Assembly (NCBI RefSeq): GCF_029227915.1
Contig: NC_079886.1
Span: 18,330,501 to 18,390,500 of the forward strand
Length of the DNA: 60,000 bases
Source: Hydractinia symbiolongicarpus
Lineage: Eukaryota > Cnidaria > Hydrozoa > Anthoathecata > Hydractiniidae
Direction: 5' to 3'
The position numbers were made by a program, and so were the translations under genes. The notes under the pieces are model-generated. The model did not search any database and was not told where the DNA came from. It worked only from the letters and a program-made list of their open reading frames with translations. Below, in pieces: positions 48,501 to 59,923 of the stretch (the first letter of the stretch is position 1; the number at the start of each line of letters is the position of its first letter).

Positions 48501-51500
48501 CGTAAATAAGATAACTGATGTGAAATATAAATTTATAATATTTTGCAGTGTCACAGACGATGTTTGCCAGTAAAAAGAGTTTAAAAAACGGTTGAAATAG
48601 AAGCACATAGGTAAACAAGTATTGAGAGAGTAAATAATAAGACTGAGCAGATAAGACATGTTAATAAAACTTCTGCAATAAAAAATCTACCAAAAACAGA
48701 TTTAAAGTCAAAACAGACCATTTTGTCAATAAAAACATAAAGACGTTAGACATTCCTTGAAGAAGACATGTGTTAAATATTATAACTTTTAAACGTTTTT
48801 TCAAGGGGGTGTCAATTTTAGTATGGACTTTAAGTTTGTAAATTCACAGCAAACAAAACACAAATATAATTTAGTAAACAACAATCAGCGTAGAATATTC
48901 AGACATCCATGCTAAAAAAATCAATGAATTCCTGCTATAGTTAGCAAAAATATAGTACATTTTTTTACTTACATAGATTTTAAAGACATCTACAAGTTTT
49001 GTTGTTACATGTTCTATGAAAAACATAATATACATTTATAAACACTTATAAGAGAACAAACGAATCTTAAACAATTAGAGTTTTCCACAATAAACAAAAC
49101 TTTATATAGGGTACTATACCTGCAAAACATATTTTGCCACATTAAATTCACAATGATAGTAAAAAAAGACAAAAAGAGAATTATACTCTAAAGTTTATTA
49201 ATCATGTTTTAAATATTAGTAATGTCAATAAGCTTAGTCAACAACTTAAATGACTTTAAATGGGCATTCAATAGTAAACAATACACCTACTATCCAAGAT
49301 TATAAACTGCACAGCCACAAATAGACGTTTAGAAGCATTCCTTAAAGTCTTCTGTGTTATTTTCTTTGACAGTTAGCTTTTAAGCAAGACCTGAACTTTT
49401 CACATTTTTTCTTATTTAAAAAGAATATGTTAATAACATATTACATGTGAAAAGAATGTCAAACTAACCACATTAAATAATTAAGTATGTATGCAAATTG
49501 CTTTTCACAAAAAACAACCTCCTCTTCTGGCAGATGTATCCATAGCAGCAATCCTTACAGAAACATAAAACAATTAAAAATATTGCCACATAAAAATCAG
49601 AGCAACAAAATGACATAATAATAATAAGAAATAACACAGTTAAATCAAGAATAGTAAACAGATAACTGTTTGATACAAAATGATTTTTTTTAAAAATATT
49701 TCTAACTCTTACAAGACTTATGGAATAGTTGCTATTTAAAATAAATAGATTCAAACTTTGCCAAAATAAAGGTTTACAGAAACAAAATAGTAAACATAAC
49801 AAAAAATCTCCAACATGGCACTGGCTATCTTTACTATAGGCCTCCTAAATATTTATCAATCACTCTGCAAATTTGGAAACTTTTACTGCAAACCAACAAG
49901 TAATATCAAAGTTACATATTGGTCAACAAAAATATAAAAAGCAGCTATTTTAAGGAAGTTCCAATGTGTTTTCATGTTGTTAAAGTTTGAATCGTATCCT
50001 TTAACAGATCAAAAATTATGACAATAGAAAGTGTCAACAACATTAGTAGGAACAAAATCGTAATTTATGTAGAATAATTAGGCCAAAATTTTCTCAAGAG
50101 AAAAGTATATAATTATTTATACAAGTTATTTTAACATCAATTCTAATTTGGGGTTTATTTAAATTACCAACATCATAAAATTCAACCCTTAAAACCAGCA
50201 CAAAAAAAATTTAATGGGTGCTACAACTTCACGATGTGATCAATAAAATCAAAAATTATTCATGCTAACAAATGCTGTTATTTAAAAAATTTTTAGGATA
50301 AAAACAAAAAAAAATCAGTTTTATACATCTTAATTAATAATTTAATTATATTACATTATTATCCATTAAGTTTGCAGGAACAAACTGTTAACAATCCCTT
50401 TACTTGGCATGAAAGTTTTTTAACTTTCGAAATTCTAAAAAAAAAGAGCTATTTAAAAATTGTACAAATTATATTTCTGTTAATTTTAAAATAAAAGACA
50501 ACTTAAAATTTACAAAACAGTGGCGGTTTTGCCAATTAGCAAAAAGCCCATATTTCATTGTTCGTGACTTTTACAAGTGTATGATACATATTAAGGGTCA
50601 TAAAAAATCCAGAATTTTAAACCACAGTATTTGTTTCTACAATACAATTAAAAATATTAATTAACCACAAAACTTTTGAGCAAAATACTATCTGATAATT
50701 TGACCTTTAATTGCATCATAAACAAAAACACCTTTAGGCAGAGTAAATTGGCTATAAATGAAATTATTAGATTTTTTTAAAGCATAGACTAATTAGGCCC
50801 TGGAAGTGGTGTGGTTTAACTATACTCTTCTTTCAGCATTTGTTCGGATTAAACAATACCACTTTCTTTACCAGTTTTAAGAACTACTTCTTCTAATCTT
50901 CAGGATGCGAAACAGTGGAAATTTAAATAAAAGGATTGTGACAACTGCGACAAAAGTCAAATCTTATTTTCACTAATCAATATTTGGAACAAGTTGGACA
51001 CTTCTATAACTTTCTAGGGACTTTGTGGCAAAGTTGAAACCTATGGGAAAATATTTACAAACTTTGGTTTGTCATTGGCTATTTTCAAAACAACATTAAT
51101 ATTTGGCTAAGATCAAAGGTTGTCATCATAATTGATTTCCGCCAGCGGAGGTGAAATCTTTAAAATCGCCTGAGGAGATAGAGAGATAGGGAGATAGATA
51201 GAGACAGTTCAGCTAGGCTGGACGCCCGAAACTTATCCAGGCTAAAGATTTTTTTCTGAGAACGAGGCTAAAATGAGTTTTAAGCCAATAAGAATCCTAA
51301 CAGTGCAATTTAATTTATCATCCAATGAACAACTTTATTTTAAAGTTTATATGCTATCAAAAGTTAAAGCTCATGCAGTGTAGCATAATGAAGATCGTCT
51401 TATAATGCGCCATCTTTGATGTTACGTCATTTATTTCTGCACAATTTTTCAAGAACGTAAACTAAAGCTATATTCAGCAGAACTAATTAATTATTCATGA

Positions 51501-52069
51501 ATTTTATTTTTATTTATTGAGTTGTATTTTAACATTGCAGGTTAGTTAAGGCCAGGATACACTTGTATAATATCATTAAATATATTCTGTAATACAGTTA
51601 TAATGTTTCTACAATGCTGGCACAACAACGCTAGCAGATAATAGATCTATTGCCACACAAACAAAAGGCATTAGAAACCAGATCACCAACAATGTTATTA
51701 AAATCAAACTTGTTTGATTTTATTCAAATATTATAGCCATGCAGCAAATTATGAGGTTATGACGCACATGTCAGGTGTTGAAATTATACATATTAGAGCT
51801 ATATTATAAGAAATTATAAGAAATTATAACTCTATTTTAAACATATTTTAAGAAATTATATTAATATTATAAGTTATATTTCAGTGATATTGTACAAGTG
51901 TATCAGGCCCTTTACAATAATAATTGAGAATACTCAATGATTTGTTTACCCCATAATTCTCCGTTTTCAAGATCAACTCAAATTTTAAAATCTTTTAGGC
52001 TAATGGCGGAAATCTTCAAGCACCTGGGCTTCTTGTTGACATTTAAAACATCATATCAGGGGCAGATTT

Positions 52070-52550
52070 AGCTATGGTGTACTGGTGTAAATACACCAGT
52101 TAAAATTTGTGTCCAAAAAGTTAAGGTGTATCTCTCTCTGTGAGCCTGTTGTTTTTTAATTTTGTCCCGAAGTCTAACCACAGCGGGATAACACCTATGC
52201 ACACGCCTTTGTTGTATAAAACTGGTTTTGGAGTTCCCATTCTCTGTGCCCACGTTCGATGGTCTTGTTTCTGTCAGAAAACCAAATGGCTTTATTCTAC
52301 TGCAAAATATTTGATTTTCCATTTTGCTGCCAGCTTTACAACTTACACCGGTTCTGCATCTGGCTCTCTGGTGTATTTCTCTGGTGTGGGCAACTGCTGT
52401 AAAATGCAAACTGTATGGCAAAACAATCCAGGACTAACAAAAGGTGAGAATCGCATAGGCTTTAAATATTTGTTGCCTCTATTAAAAAGGAGAGTAAATT
52501 TTAGTTTAAAGCTTGTTAATCGCATAGCAAACTTTTTAACTTGATTGATA
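52070..52550. other. GC-richer patch with overlapping frames on both strands, unidentified
   Basis: Higher GC than its surroundings, with frames of 134 codons (plus, 52140-52544) and 117 codons (minus, 52068-52421) that overlap. Neither resembles a family I recognise. The left edge contains a 9-bp-arm palindrome at 52081-52100 (actggtgta, then tacaccagt). Most likely a decayed mobile element fragment; a noncoding exon is the alternative. Confidence 0.3.
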
Positions 52551-53118
52551 TACGTTTGTATACATTATTTTGCAATATTTTTATATTGTATTTTTACAAT
52601 GTAAGTCGGATTTTGTTGTTGGATATTCCAAAGCGCATCTAGCTAGCTGTTGGTAGAGCTAATAGTTGAAGTGAGAGACAATGAAAGAAATATGAAGAGA
52701 TACATGGGATCAAAAAGAAGAATATTCAGTGAATTTTTTAGCAAATTTTCCTATGTAATTTCAGGTTGCTACATCATGATTTTTTGTTTAGTTTCTAGCT
52801 TCTTGTTTAGTTTCTTTAATTTCTAGTGTTAATGTTTGAAACTACTGTCTACAAAATTTCTTACATTTTATTAGCAGAAAGTCAGGACCAAACATTAAGT
52901 TTCTGCTAATTTTTTTTTAAATCTTCCATACTGAATAGGTTAAGCAAATTATTTGTTTTTGTTAGCTTTATACATGTCTTTTTTTTAGTTTTCCATTAAA
53001 ACGACTTTAGTTTTCAAATAAAGTTTACTTACCTTACCTCACATAGCGATTAATTGCGGACAACACGCAGTGAAAAAACAACAATAAAAGTGCAAGTTTG
53101 GCAGATATGATCTCGGAT

Positions 53119-53175
53119 AGATACAGTACACACAACCTCCGGATGGGTCTCGGAGGTTATGTGTGTACTGTATCT
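53119..53175. repeat. Strong hairpin followed by short imperfect repeats
   Basis: Arms agatacagtacacac + aacctccg and their near-exact complement (two extra bases on the right arm) flank a 9-base loop. The next 180 bp repeat aacaaactgtcaacaa-like phrases several times. This may be the end of a mobile element reaching the GC-richer stretch near 53580-53740, but no second boundary was found. Confidence 0.6.
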
Positions 53176-54787
53176 AATTGTAACAGAGGTCAACAAAGAC
53201 CAAAAACAAACTGTCTAAGACAGTTTCCTGTAAATGTGATGGTCAACAAGGACCACATAAACAAACTGTGAATCAATATAAGTAAAACAAACTGTCAACA
53301 AAGAGGTTCTAAACAAACTGTCAACAAACACAGGTTCTAACAAACTGCCAACAAGGACAGCTTAAGATTGATAGTTCATGAATAGCAAAATATTACTTAA
53401 GAATACCAGCATGAGTTTAAAATACACAACACACCCACTCTGACCCTGTCTTTCAGACCACATGAACGCAAAGTAAATATATATACAACCTATACAAAAT
53501 ATATACATCTCCCGTGTATAAAATGTCCAAAAAATATTTACATTAAATAAAACTAAATGAATTAAACAGTAAGAATGCCCTGACGAGATCGGTGGACTCT
53601 TGCTGGCTAGCATGAGCGAGAAAGGAATCGTGGAGTGAGACCGTGACTGAAAGAGCCGAATGATCAAAGTGAAGATTGGAGCACAGGCCTGTAAAACTAA
53701 GATGGCAACCACAGCTACGCGCTACCATACTAACGCCAGTCCATGTCGTTTAGCAATTAATTAAAGTTAAGTAAACTTAACTACCTTTAAAGTTTGTCAT
53801 GATTTTAAAAAACCTGGTTTTAATTCTCATGAAATCAAGCTGATTGTTTTTAAAAAACGATCTTGATTTAGCATTTTCGTATAGAAAATGCCGCAAACGC
53901 TTTAGGTTACATTCAGAAGGTTAGGTTACATTTAGATGTTTTTATTTTTTAGGTGCAACTAAATCAGGGGTTAATTTTTGGGCTTTTTTGACCATCACAG
54001 GGCAGTTGTCCTGTTGGGGGGCTTAAAATCCCCTCCAAAGCCCCAGTGGTTTTTGGTTGCCTGTCAAGCCTCAGTCAATAAAAATCCTAAACCCCCCTGA
54101 TTACCAAGCCCCTTTTCTACATTTACATAGTGCTAGGTACGGAATCATTATGATCAACCTAAGTTTGTCACATCATAAATGTTTTCCCGGCTGTTATATT
54201 TGATACTCTGGGTCGTGTATCTGTGACCTGTATATATACTGTAGTGTATAACAAATTCAACATGTTTAAGTTAGTTAGTTAGTTAGTTATTTTCCATCAG
54301 ATAGTATGAATACAATAAAATAATAAAAAAATATTCATGTAAGCTTGTCAAAATTACCTAATGGATAACCACCATGAAGCAAAAGCTTAAAAAAAATGGG
54401 ATGGCTATCTGGAAAAACTACAGGGGACAAAACCACAAAACAACACATGGTCAAGAAAAACATTTAGGCGAAATTATCATAGGGATAAAGTTTAATTTAG
54501 AGGCACTGTCAAACATCTTAGATATCTCTCACACTGTACCAAAGACATTTTTTAAATCACAAGTTTGCGAACTGTGATATTCTAAACTTCTAATAATCAA
54601 AATCAATCATTAAAGATGAGTTGCAAAGTTCTATATATATGCGCAAATCCTAGTAGGCAAGAAAAGAAGGACCACTCAGGTCAAATTGGCTATTTATGCT
54701 AATTTCACAAGATTGAAAATCACTGGAAGTGTTTTTTCTCTATTATCTTCTTTTATTTAAGAGCAGTCTTTTTTCCACTTATGTATA

Positions 54788-55712
54788 CAGTCCTGTGAAA
54801 AGGTTTGTTAACATCGTGTTCGGTGTACATCAACCACGATAAGATCATGGTCTTTATGTATAACAAACATTCTATCGTGGCCACCACGCTAATATTATTA
54901 TCTCCAAGAAGGATCGTGTGTCCCACAATTATTTTCACGAGCTCCACGATTTTTATAGCCAGTATAAATTAATGTTTTTTCTTTTCATTTGTCTAGAAAA
55001 GTTAAATTTTCTGCGGCGATAGAAATGTTTTTTAAGATCGCATTTTAAAATTTTAGAAACGAAAAGCGCCGATAGAAATGTTTTTTAAGATTGCATTTTA
55101 AAAGTTTAGAAACGAAAAGCGCCGATAGAAATGTTTTTTAAGATTGCATTTTAAAAGTTTAGAAACGAAAAGCAGCGATAGAAATGTTTTTTAAGATCGC
55201 ATTTTAAAAGTTTAAGAACGAAAAGCGGCGATAGAAATGCTGTTTTAGATCGCGTTTTAAAAGTTTAAGAACGAAAAGCGGTGTTAAAAATGTTTTTTTA
55301 CATCACCATTTAAAAGTTTAAAAACAAAAAGCGGCAATAGAAATGATTTTTTACATCGTATATTTAAAATTTTAAAACGAAAAGCGGCGATAGAAATGTT
55401 TTTTACATCGCATTTTGATTCACGAACGATTAAAATCTATTATTTAGCTAGCTTTATTACAACGAATTAAAACAACAAGTGTTAATTTATTTTTTTGCCG
55501 TCGGTTTTTGATTTAATTGATGGTTGTTTTAAAATATAAGTTATCTATCGTGGACTACAAGGCGTAATGTTTAATTTTTGTTCGTGTAGTCCACGAAACA
55601 TGATCGTGAGGTCCACGATTGTTAAAAAAATACGCATTGTGGGCTATCGTGGTTCGTGCGTAACATGAAATAAACACGAACCACGATGTTAACAAAACTT
55701 TTCACAGTACTG
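54788..55712. mobile_element. Tc1/mariner-like MITE with TA target duplication
   Basis: Terminal inverted repeats start cagtcctgtgaaaagg (left) and cagtactgtgaaaagt (right, read inward) and match at 29 of 31 bases. TA flanks both ends (54786-54787 and 55713-55714). CAGT ends next to TA are typical of the Tc1/mariner superfamily. There is no transposase frame, so it is non-autonomous. Cacgat-rich subterminal repeats extend the inverted symmetry, and a 53-bp tandem array occupies the centre. Confidence 0.8.
54998..55418. repeat. 53-bp tandem array inside the MITE, about 8 units
   Basis: Unit openings gatagaaatgtttttt occur at 55018, 55071, 55124, 55177 and 55230, then diverged at about 55283, 55336 and 55389, always 53 bp apart, each preceded by cgaaaagcggc or a variant. 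The array is confined to the transposon-like element, so it probably moves with it. Confidence 0.9.
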
Positions 55713-56679
55713 TACATATCTTCAATCGTTGTGTTTATATTTTACCTGTGCATATGTGTGTGCATTGTTCTCGATGAAACTCAAAACATTACGTCATGCA
55801 GCAAATTAACTATTAACTACTACATACCTCAATACCATTTTAAGGAGAACTGATGGTGCAAAAAAGCTTTTGAGGGTCAATATAGACATTTCAAATTTTA
55901 CTTTCCTCCAACAGGCAGCCTAGTTAACTAAGCTTTCTTCTTCGAGTTAATAAAATGAGTTTCTCTCAAACAAAAGCTTAGACGCGAACGAATGACTCAG
56001 CGGAAACCCGAGTTTAAATTGAACAAGGTGACTAATCGCTTCGGACGCCATTTTATTTTATCTGTGAGTTGTTTACCAAGCTTGGCCAAATCTGACTCTG
56101 GTAAAAACTTTGTAGAATACTAATGTTTGTTAGGGTAAGTGAAACAACTCGGTGGGATATTCGGGATGAAAAAGGCTTTCCCCAATAATAATCACATGAG
56201 CAAAGAACAATAGAATTAGCCAATCAAAAAGTGCGGCCAGATTTTGGCTGCAGAAAAATCGTTTGAGACTCAGTGTAATTAACTACTCCGATTTCCCAGT
56301 GGTAAGAAAAATTACCATGGGTCTCCTGGCTATCCAAGAGGTGATGACACACAGTTTTTCCAGTGTCAAAAATAGCGTACTATCAAATTTAAGTAAAATT
56401 GATAAAAAAGCCAAAACTTCAAAAGTCACTAACTATACACATATTACTATATCTGCAAAATGTTTAGTATTTAGTGTGTTTCTGAGTCTCATGCTCAGTT
56501 GAGTCAAGTTGAGTTATGGTCGGGGTCAGCCACAAAAGTTTAGTTCCCAGGGTTTTATGTTAAACTATTGTTAAAAAATACAGTACAATAGGTATACAGG
56601 CTAATGCAGCATCGATGTCAGATAATTCAGATACCTGGAATATGGCCTGTTGTTTGTGTGTGTGTGCTCCTCATATTGT
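55713..56679. other. Intergenic spacer between the two MITEs
   Basis: Apart from the dispersed repeat at 55920-56285, no gene is seen. The 79-codon plus-strand frame at 56263-56502 begins inside that repeat and is probably not coding. A short gt run lies near 56653. Confidence 0.5.
55920..56285 (+). repeat. Dispersed repeat, copy 2
   Basis: Same orientation and order of phrases as the copy at 15233-15585: taactaagctttcttcttcg, gagtttctctcaaacaaaag, agccaatcaaaaagtgcgg, gcagaaaaatcgtttgagac. It is intergenic, between the two MITEs. No coding capacity. Confidence 0.65.
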
Positions 56680-57147
56680 CAGTTAGGGACAACTGCAAAT
56701 TAGACTATTTCTCCTAAATAAGCTAGTAGCTAAGTTGGGAGATTTTTAATAGCTTAACTTGGAGAGAATAGTCTATTTAGGAGATGGAAAATTTTAATCA
56801 ACGATATCTTCGCAATCTTTGTTGGTCGCCCTACTATTTTTCCTGTACTACTTGTTGACTTAGTCAGCTTTGCTTAGGTCAAATTTCATAGAATTTGCAT
56901 GGCGAATATAAAAGTTATACATGTCAACGTGCCCACCAACCAAACTCATTTCCAATCGACTAGAACAAGGTCTGGGGCGAGATTGTCCAAGTAGCTTATT
57001 TTGTCTATGACAGCGTAATTAGGACATCATAGCCTAACCATGCACCATCTTTTTTTAAATCAAAATAGTTAGGAGATAAATTTCGTCTAATTTGTCTATC
57101 ATAGCCTATTTAGGCGGAATAGTCTAATTTGCAGTTGTCCCTAACTG
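56680..57147. mobile_element. 468-bp MITE with 30-bp perfect TIRs
   Basis: The left end cagttagggacaactgc plus 13 more bases is repeated exactly inverted at the right end. Beyond the 30 bp, similarity continues after two mismatches. The 5-bp direct repeat ATTGT (56675-56679 and 57148-57152) fits a target-site duplication. Interior segments repeat ctaaata/tttagg and agacta/tagtct motifs in both orientations. No frame is large enough for a transposase. Superfamily not assigned. Confidence 0.85.
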
Positions 57148-57152
57148 ATTGT

Positions 57153-57991
57153 TCTTGAAACAAAAATTGCGCAAAGTTCTATTTACAGCAAAGTAACAGC
57201 ATAAATCAAAAGATTTACTTTGCTTTTCCAGAGAACCCTTATTTATTGGTATAGCTATAATTTCGGGCAAAAAAGACTGACCACACAACAACACATGGGG
57301 TGTTGCCCTGGGGCAGTGTGTACAGACCAGCTCTAAATTAATATACATTTAAATGTATAATTACAGCTGTCTAAGGAAATAATATGTTGAATATCACTTT
57401 ACAGTTAAAAATTAGACTATTTTCCTTTGACCGAAAAAAAGTGAAAACATTTACCGTGCAAAACAAACAAATCAGAATGCATGCAGACAAAATAGAATCA
57501 AAACAACAGAGCAACTCCCAAGCGTAGTGCTAAACCTCGGGATCACAAGATTAATGCGGGCTTTACCCGAAAGACTGGAACATAAAACGGACAAAAACGC
57601 GGTTAGTCGAAATATCGTATACTCACCCCAGGCCTTTTTTAGCCTGCTGCGCGGGATGAAAGAAAATAGAAAATTGAAAACATTGCTAAATATCAGAGAA
57701 AGAAAACGAAAACTATGTGATTTGTTTTGTTTTTGTTTCCGAAAGACTAACGTTATGTTAACATCACGTTATTTCTGACAGGTACCGAATATACTGAATA
57801 TAACCTATATTTTAGATGCGATTAACAAATTACTTTACCTAAATAGACAAAAATGTAACGTACACGACAATATTCATTGATATTGGTCTGTTTTGTGATC
57901 TACGGGATTTATTTTATTCTATCGATTCGCAAAATGGTCATTAAAGTTTCATCGTGAAGTATAGAATAGAAGCAGAGCAGTGGTATCAGGC
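57153..57991. promoter_or_regulatory. Upstream region of kinesin-1, probable promoter and 5' UTR
   Basis: The stretch at about 57520-57660 is richer in GC and CpG than the rest of the window and lies 330-470 bp before the kinesin ATG, so it is the best promoter candidate by position. On the minus strand a good 5' splice site (CTGGG/GTGAGTAT) ends at 57627, which could close a noncoding first exon transcribed toward integrin alpha B. No TATA box was convincingly seen. An 83-codon frame at 57527-57778 has no recognisable domain. Confidence 0.3.
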
Positions 57992-59784
57992 ATGGCTGAC
58001 CCCAGTGAGTGTAATATTAAAGTTGTGTGTCGTTACAGACCTCAGTCAGAGGCAGAAGTAAAAGCTGGAGGGGCTTTGGTTGTAAAGTTTCCATCAAATG
58101 AAACTGTAATCCATTGTGTAAGTTTTTAGTTTAGTTTGGTGAAACCTGTTTTTTTGTGTTAATTAAGTTTATGTGCAACAGCATGTTTATGAAAGTAAAA
58201 AAGCTGTTAGCTGTGTTACGTTAATAAAGGAGGGCTATACAATTGATTATAATGTTTATTATAGTGTGTGTTTTTTATAATTGTGAGCTTCGGTTCTCAA
58301 GAAATTTAGGGTCAAAGTACTACAATGAGGACTTTCTATTTGTTTGACGTAAGTCAGCGTTGGTGTAAACATCATGTTGTAAAATAAATATATATATCTT
58401 TCACAGAAAAAAAATATTTTACTGTTTTAGACATGTGTATTCAAATGTATGTATTCAATTTTATTAGGAATTTTTTCTTGTGTTATTTTTGTATTAAAAC
58501 ATCTTGACAGACAACAGGTGCTTTAGTTAATTTGCAAGTCTTAAAAAAAAGTTTAAATGATTATGCACAGTGAAGTGTATATACTGGAAGTGACTTTGTA
58601 AAGGTAAACAAAACTAAAGCACTCTTAATTTTTTTATTTTTTTTTACCTCCATTTACATGTTAAATTTGTAGAAATTATTTTTTTACGATGATGTTGTTT
58701 TACTGAAATTTGGCTCTGATAAATTTAAATCACTCTGAGAAAACTAAAAAGTGGGTAAATCTTTATTCATTGTCTTACCAACCCTGTGCTATGTACGAGC
58801 TATGTACGCCATGTGATGTCACGAATCAACAAAATATGTACCAACCAAGTTGGCTTTTGTTGGCAACTGTTTATAATTTTTTTTTTTTGGGGGGGGGGAC
58901 AAAATAGTAACATTTATGTTGTATGTGTGATATTTTTACAAATATATATGTTAGTTTTTTTAATTAATTCTCATTTAAACATTATAACAAAATTTCACAT
59001 GTGATTTTAATTATACATATATTTTATATCAGAACAAACATGGAGAGACTTTGTGTGTCTCTGGGTTCAAAGTTCATTTGACTGCACTTGCATAAGAATT
59101 TAAAATTATTTGCAAAAAACCTTTGGCTACAATTGACCTAAGTTTAATTAGGCATCTCAGTGATTTGTAAATCACAAGCTTAGTCTTTGGAGTGCTTGAT
59201 TTATGACTATAGGTTTGGCCCAACCTAAGGCAGTTTTCTAGTTGATCTTTTCTGGAAACATTAGACAGGGTATATCTCTCATACTTAAGCTATTAAATTT
59301 GTTTCCATGTTCATCAGGTATATTATATACTGTATAAACTTATTTTCATCAGATGAATTTGACCTCTTTTAAAAGGTTATGGTAAAAACCACACCATGTT
59401 AAGAGGCAAAGTTTGCTAAGTAATTTAAAACTGGATAAATTTTCTTTGTCATTGATTATTAACATATTTTTTGCAAAATAAAATTGTAATTTAGAATATG
59501 GACCAAGCATAACATAAAGATGTTTAAAACAATAGCATTTATTGTTAATTTTAATCACATAGAAACATGTTTAACTAAATATAAAACCTGTTTATAAGTT
59601 TTTTTTTGTATTATATCTAATAGATGATTTTAGATATCTATGTCAAATCACTTCAATGTTAAAATCTAAATGATGTTGGTATTTGTATATTTTTAGGGGA
59701 GAGCATACACTTTTGACAGAGTTTTCAAGCCTACTGCTAATCAAGAGCTTGTGTATACTGAATCTGCTAAACCAATTGTCTCGG
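57992..59784 (+). CDS. KIF5: Kinesin-1 heavy chain, N-terminal exons (partial, continues past window)
   Basis: Microtubule plus-end motor carrying vesicles and organelles; the motor domain hydrolyses ATP. Two exons are in view. Exon 57992-58117 encodes MADPSECNIKVVCRYRP and the start of the beta-1 region, ending phase 0 at TGT/GTAAGT. Exon 59697-59784 encodes GRAYTFDRVFKPTANQELVY, then ESAKPIVS, ending phase 1 at G/GTAAGT. MAD..ECNIKVxCRxRP and YxFDRVF are diagnostic of the conventional kinesin motor. The next expected segment is the P-loop (GQTxxGKT), which is not in the window, so only 71 codons are seen. The gene is divergent from the integrins. Confidence 0.95.
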
Positions 59785-59876
59785 GTAAGTTTTGTACGCA
59801 TTGATTTTATTGTGTTTTTTTCTTGACAATTTTTTTTTACAAATTAAGTTTGTTATGTCTTTTTTTCCTGTTACAG

Positions 59877-59923
59877 CACATTTCAAGGTTTTAACAGATT
59901 TCCTTAATGACCTTACAAATTAA
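59877..59923 (+). other. Possible alternative 3' terminal exon of kinesin-1
   Basis: A strong acceptor (ttttttcctgttacag) ends at 59876. In the phase left by the previous exon it would add AHFKVLTDFLNDLTN and then stop at 59921-59923, with AATAAA at 59985-59990. This does not match the kinesin motor, which should continue toward the P-loop, so it is either a decoy or a short alternative transcript. Confidence 0.2.

Larger units (their letters stand above)
47018..54787. other. Intergenic region upstream of integrin alpha B, no convincing gene
   Basis: AT-rich and repeat-poor compared with the flanks. The small open frames lack recognisable domains and splice context. Notable sub-features are a 33-bp direct duplication near 48417 and 48467, a GC-richer patch at 52070-52550, and a hairpin with short repeats at 53119-53360. 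The promoter and any noncoding first exon of integrin alpha B should lie here or farther right. Confidence 0.5.

Noticed and set aside
49473-49802. 109-codon minus-strand open frame
   Set aside because: Low-complexity Leu/Phe/Ile translation of AT-rich DNA with no domain, splice context or plausible signal.
56263-56502. 79-codon plus-strand open frame
   Set aside because: It starts within a dispersed repeat and its translation has no recognisable features.
57975-57988. Match to part of a common cDNA-synthesis adapter (agcagtggtatca) just before the kinesin ATG
   Set aside because: Only about 13 bases match and the flanks continue as ordinary genomic sequence, so chance is more likely than contamination.
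59294-59330. CTGATGA-like hammerhead ribozyme core on the minus strand
   Set aside because: The spacing between the CTGATGA and GAAAC-like parts is only five bases, too short for a stem II, and flanking stems are absent.
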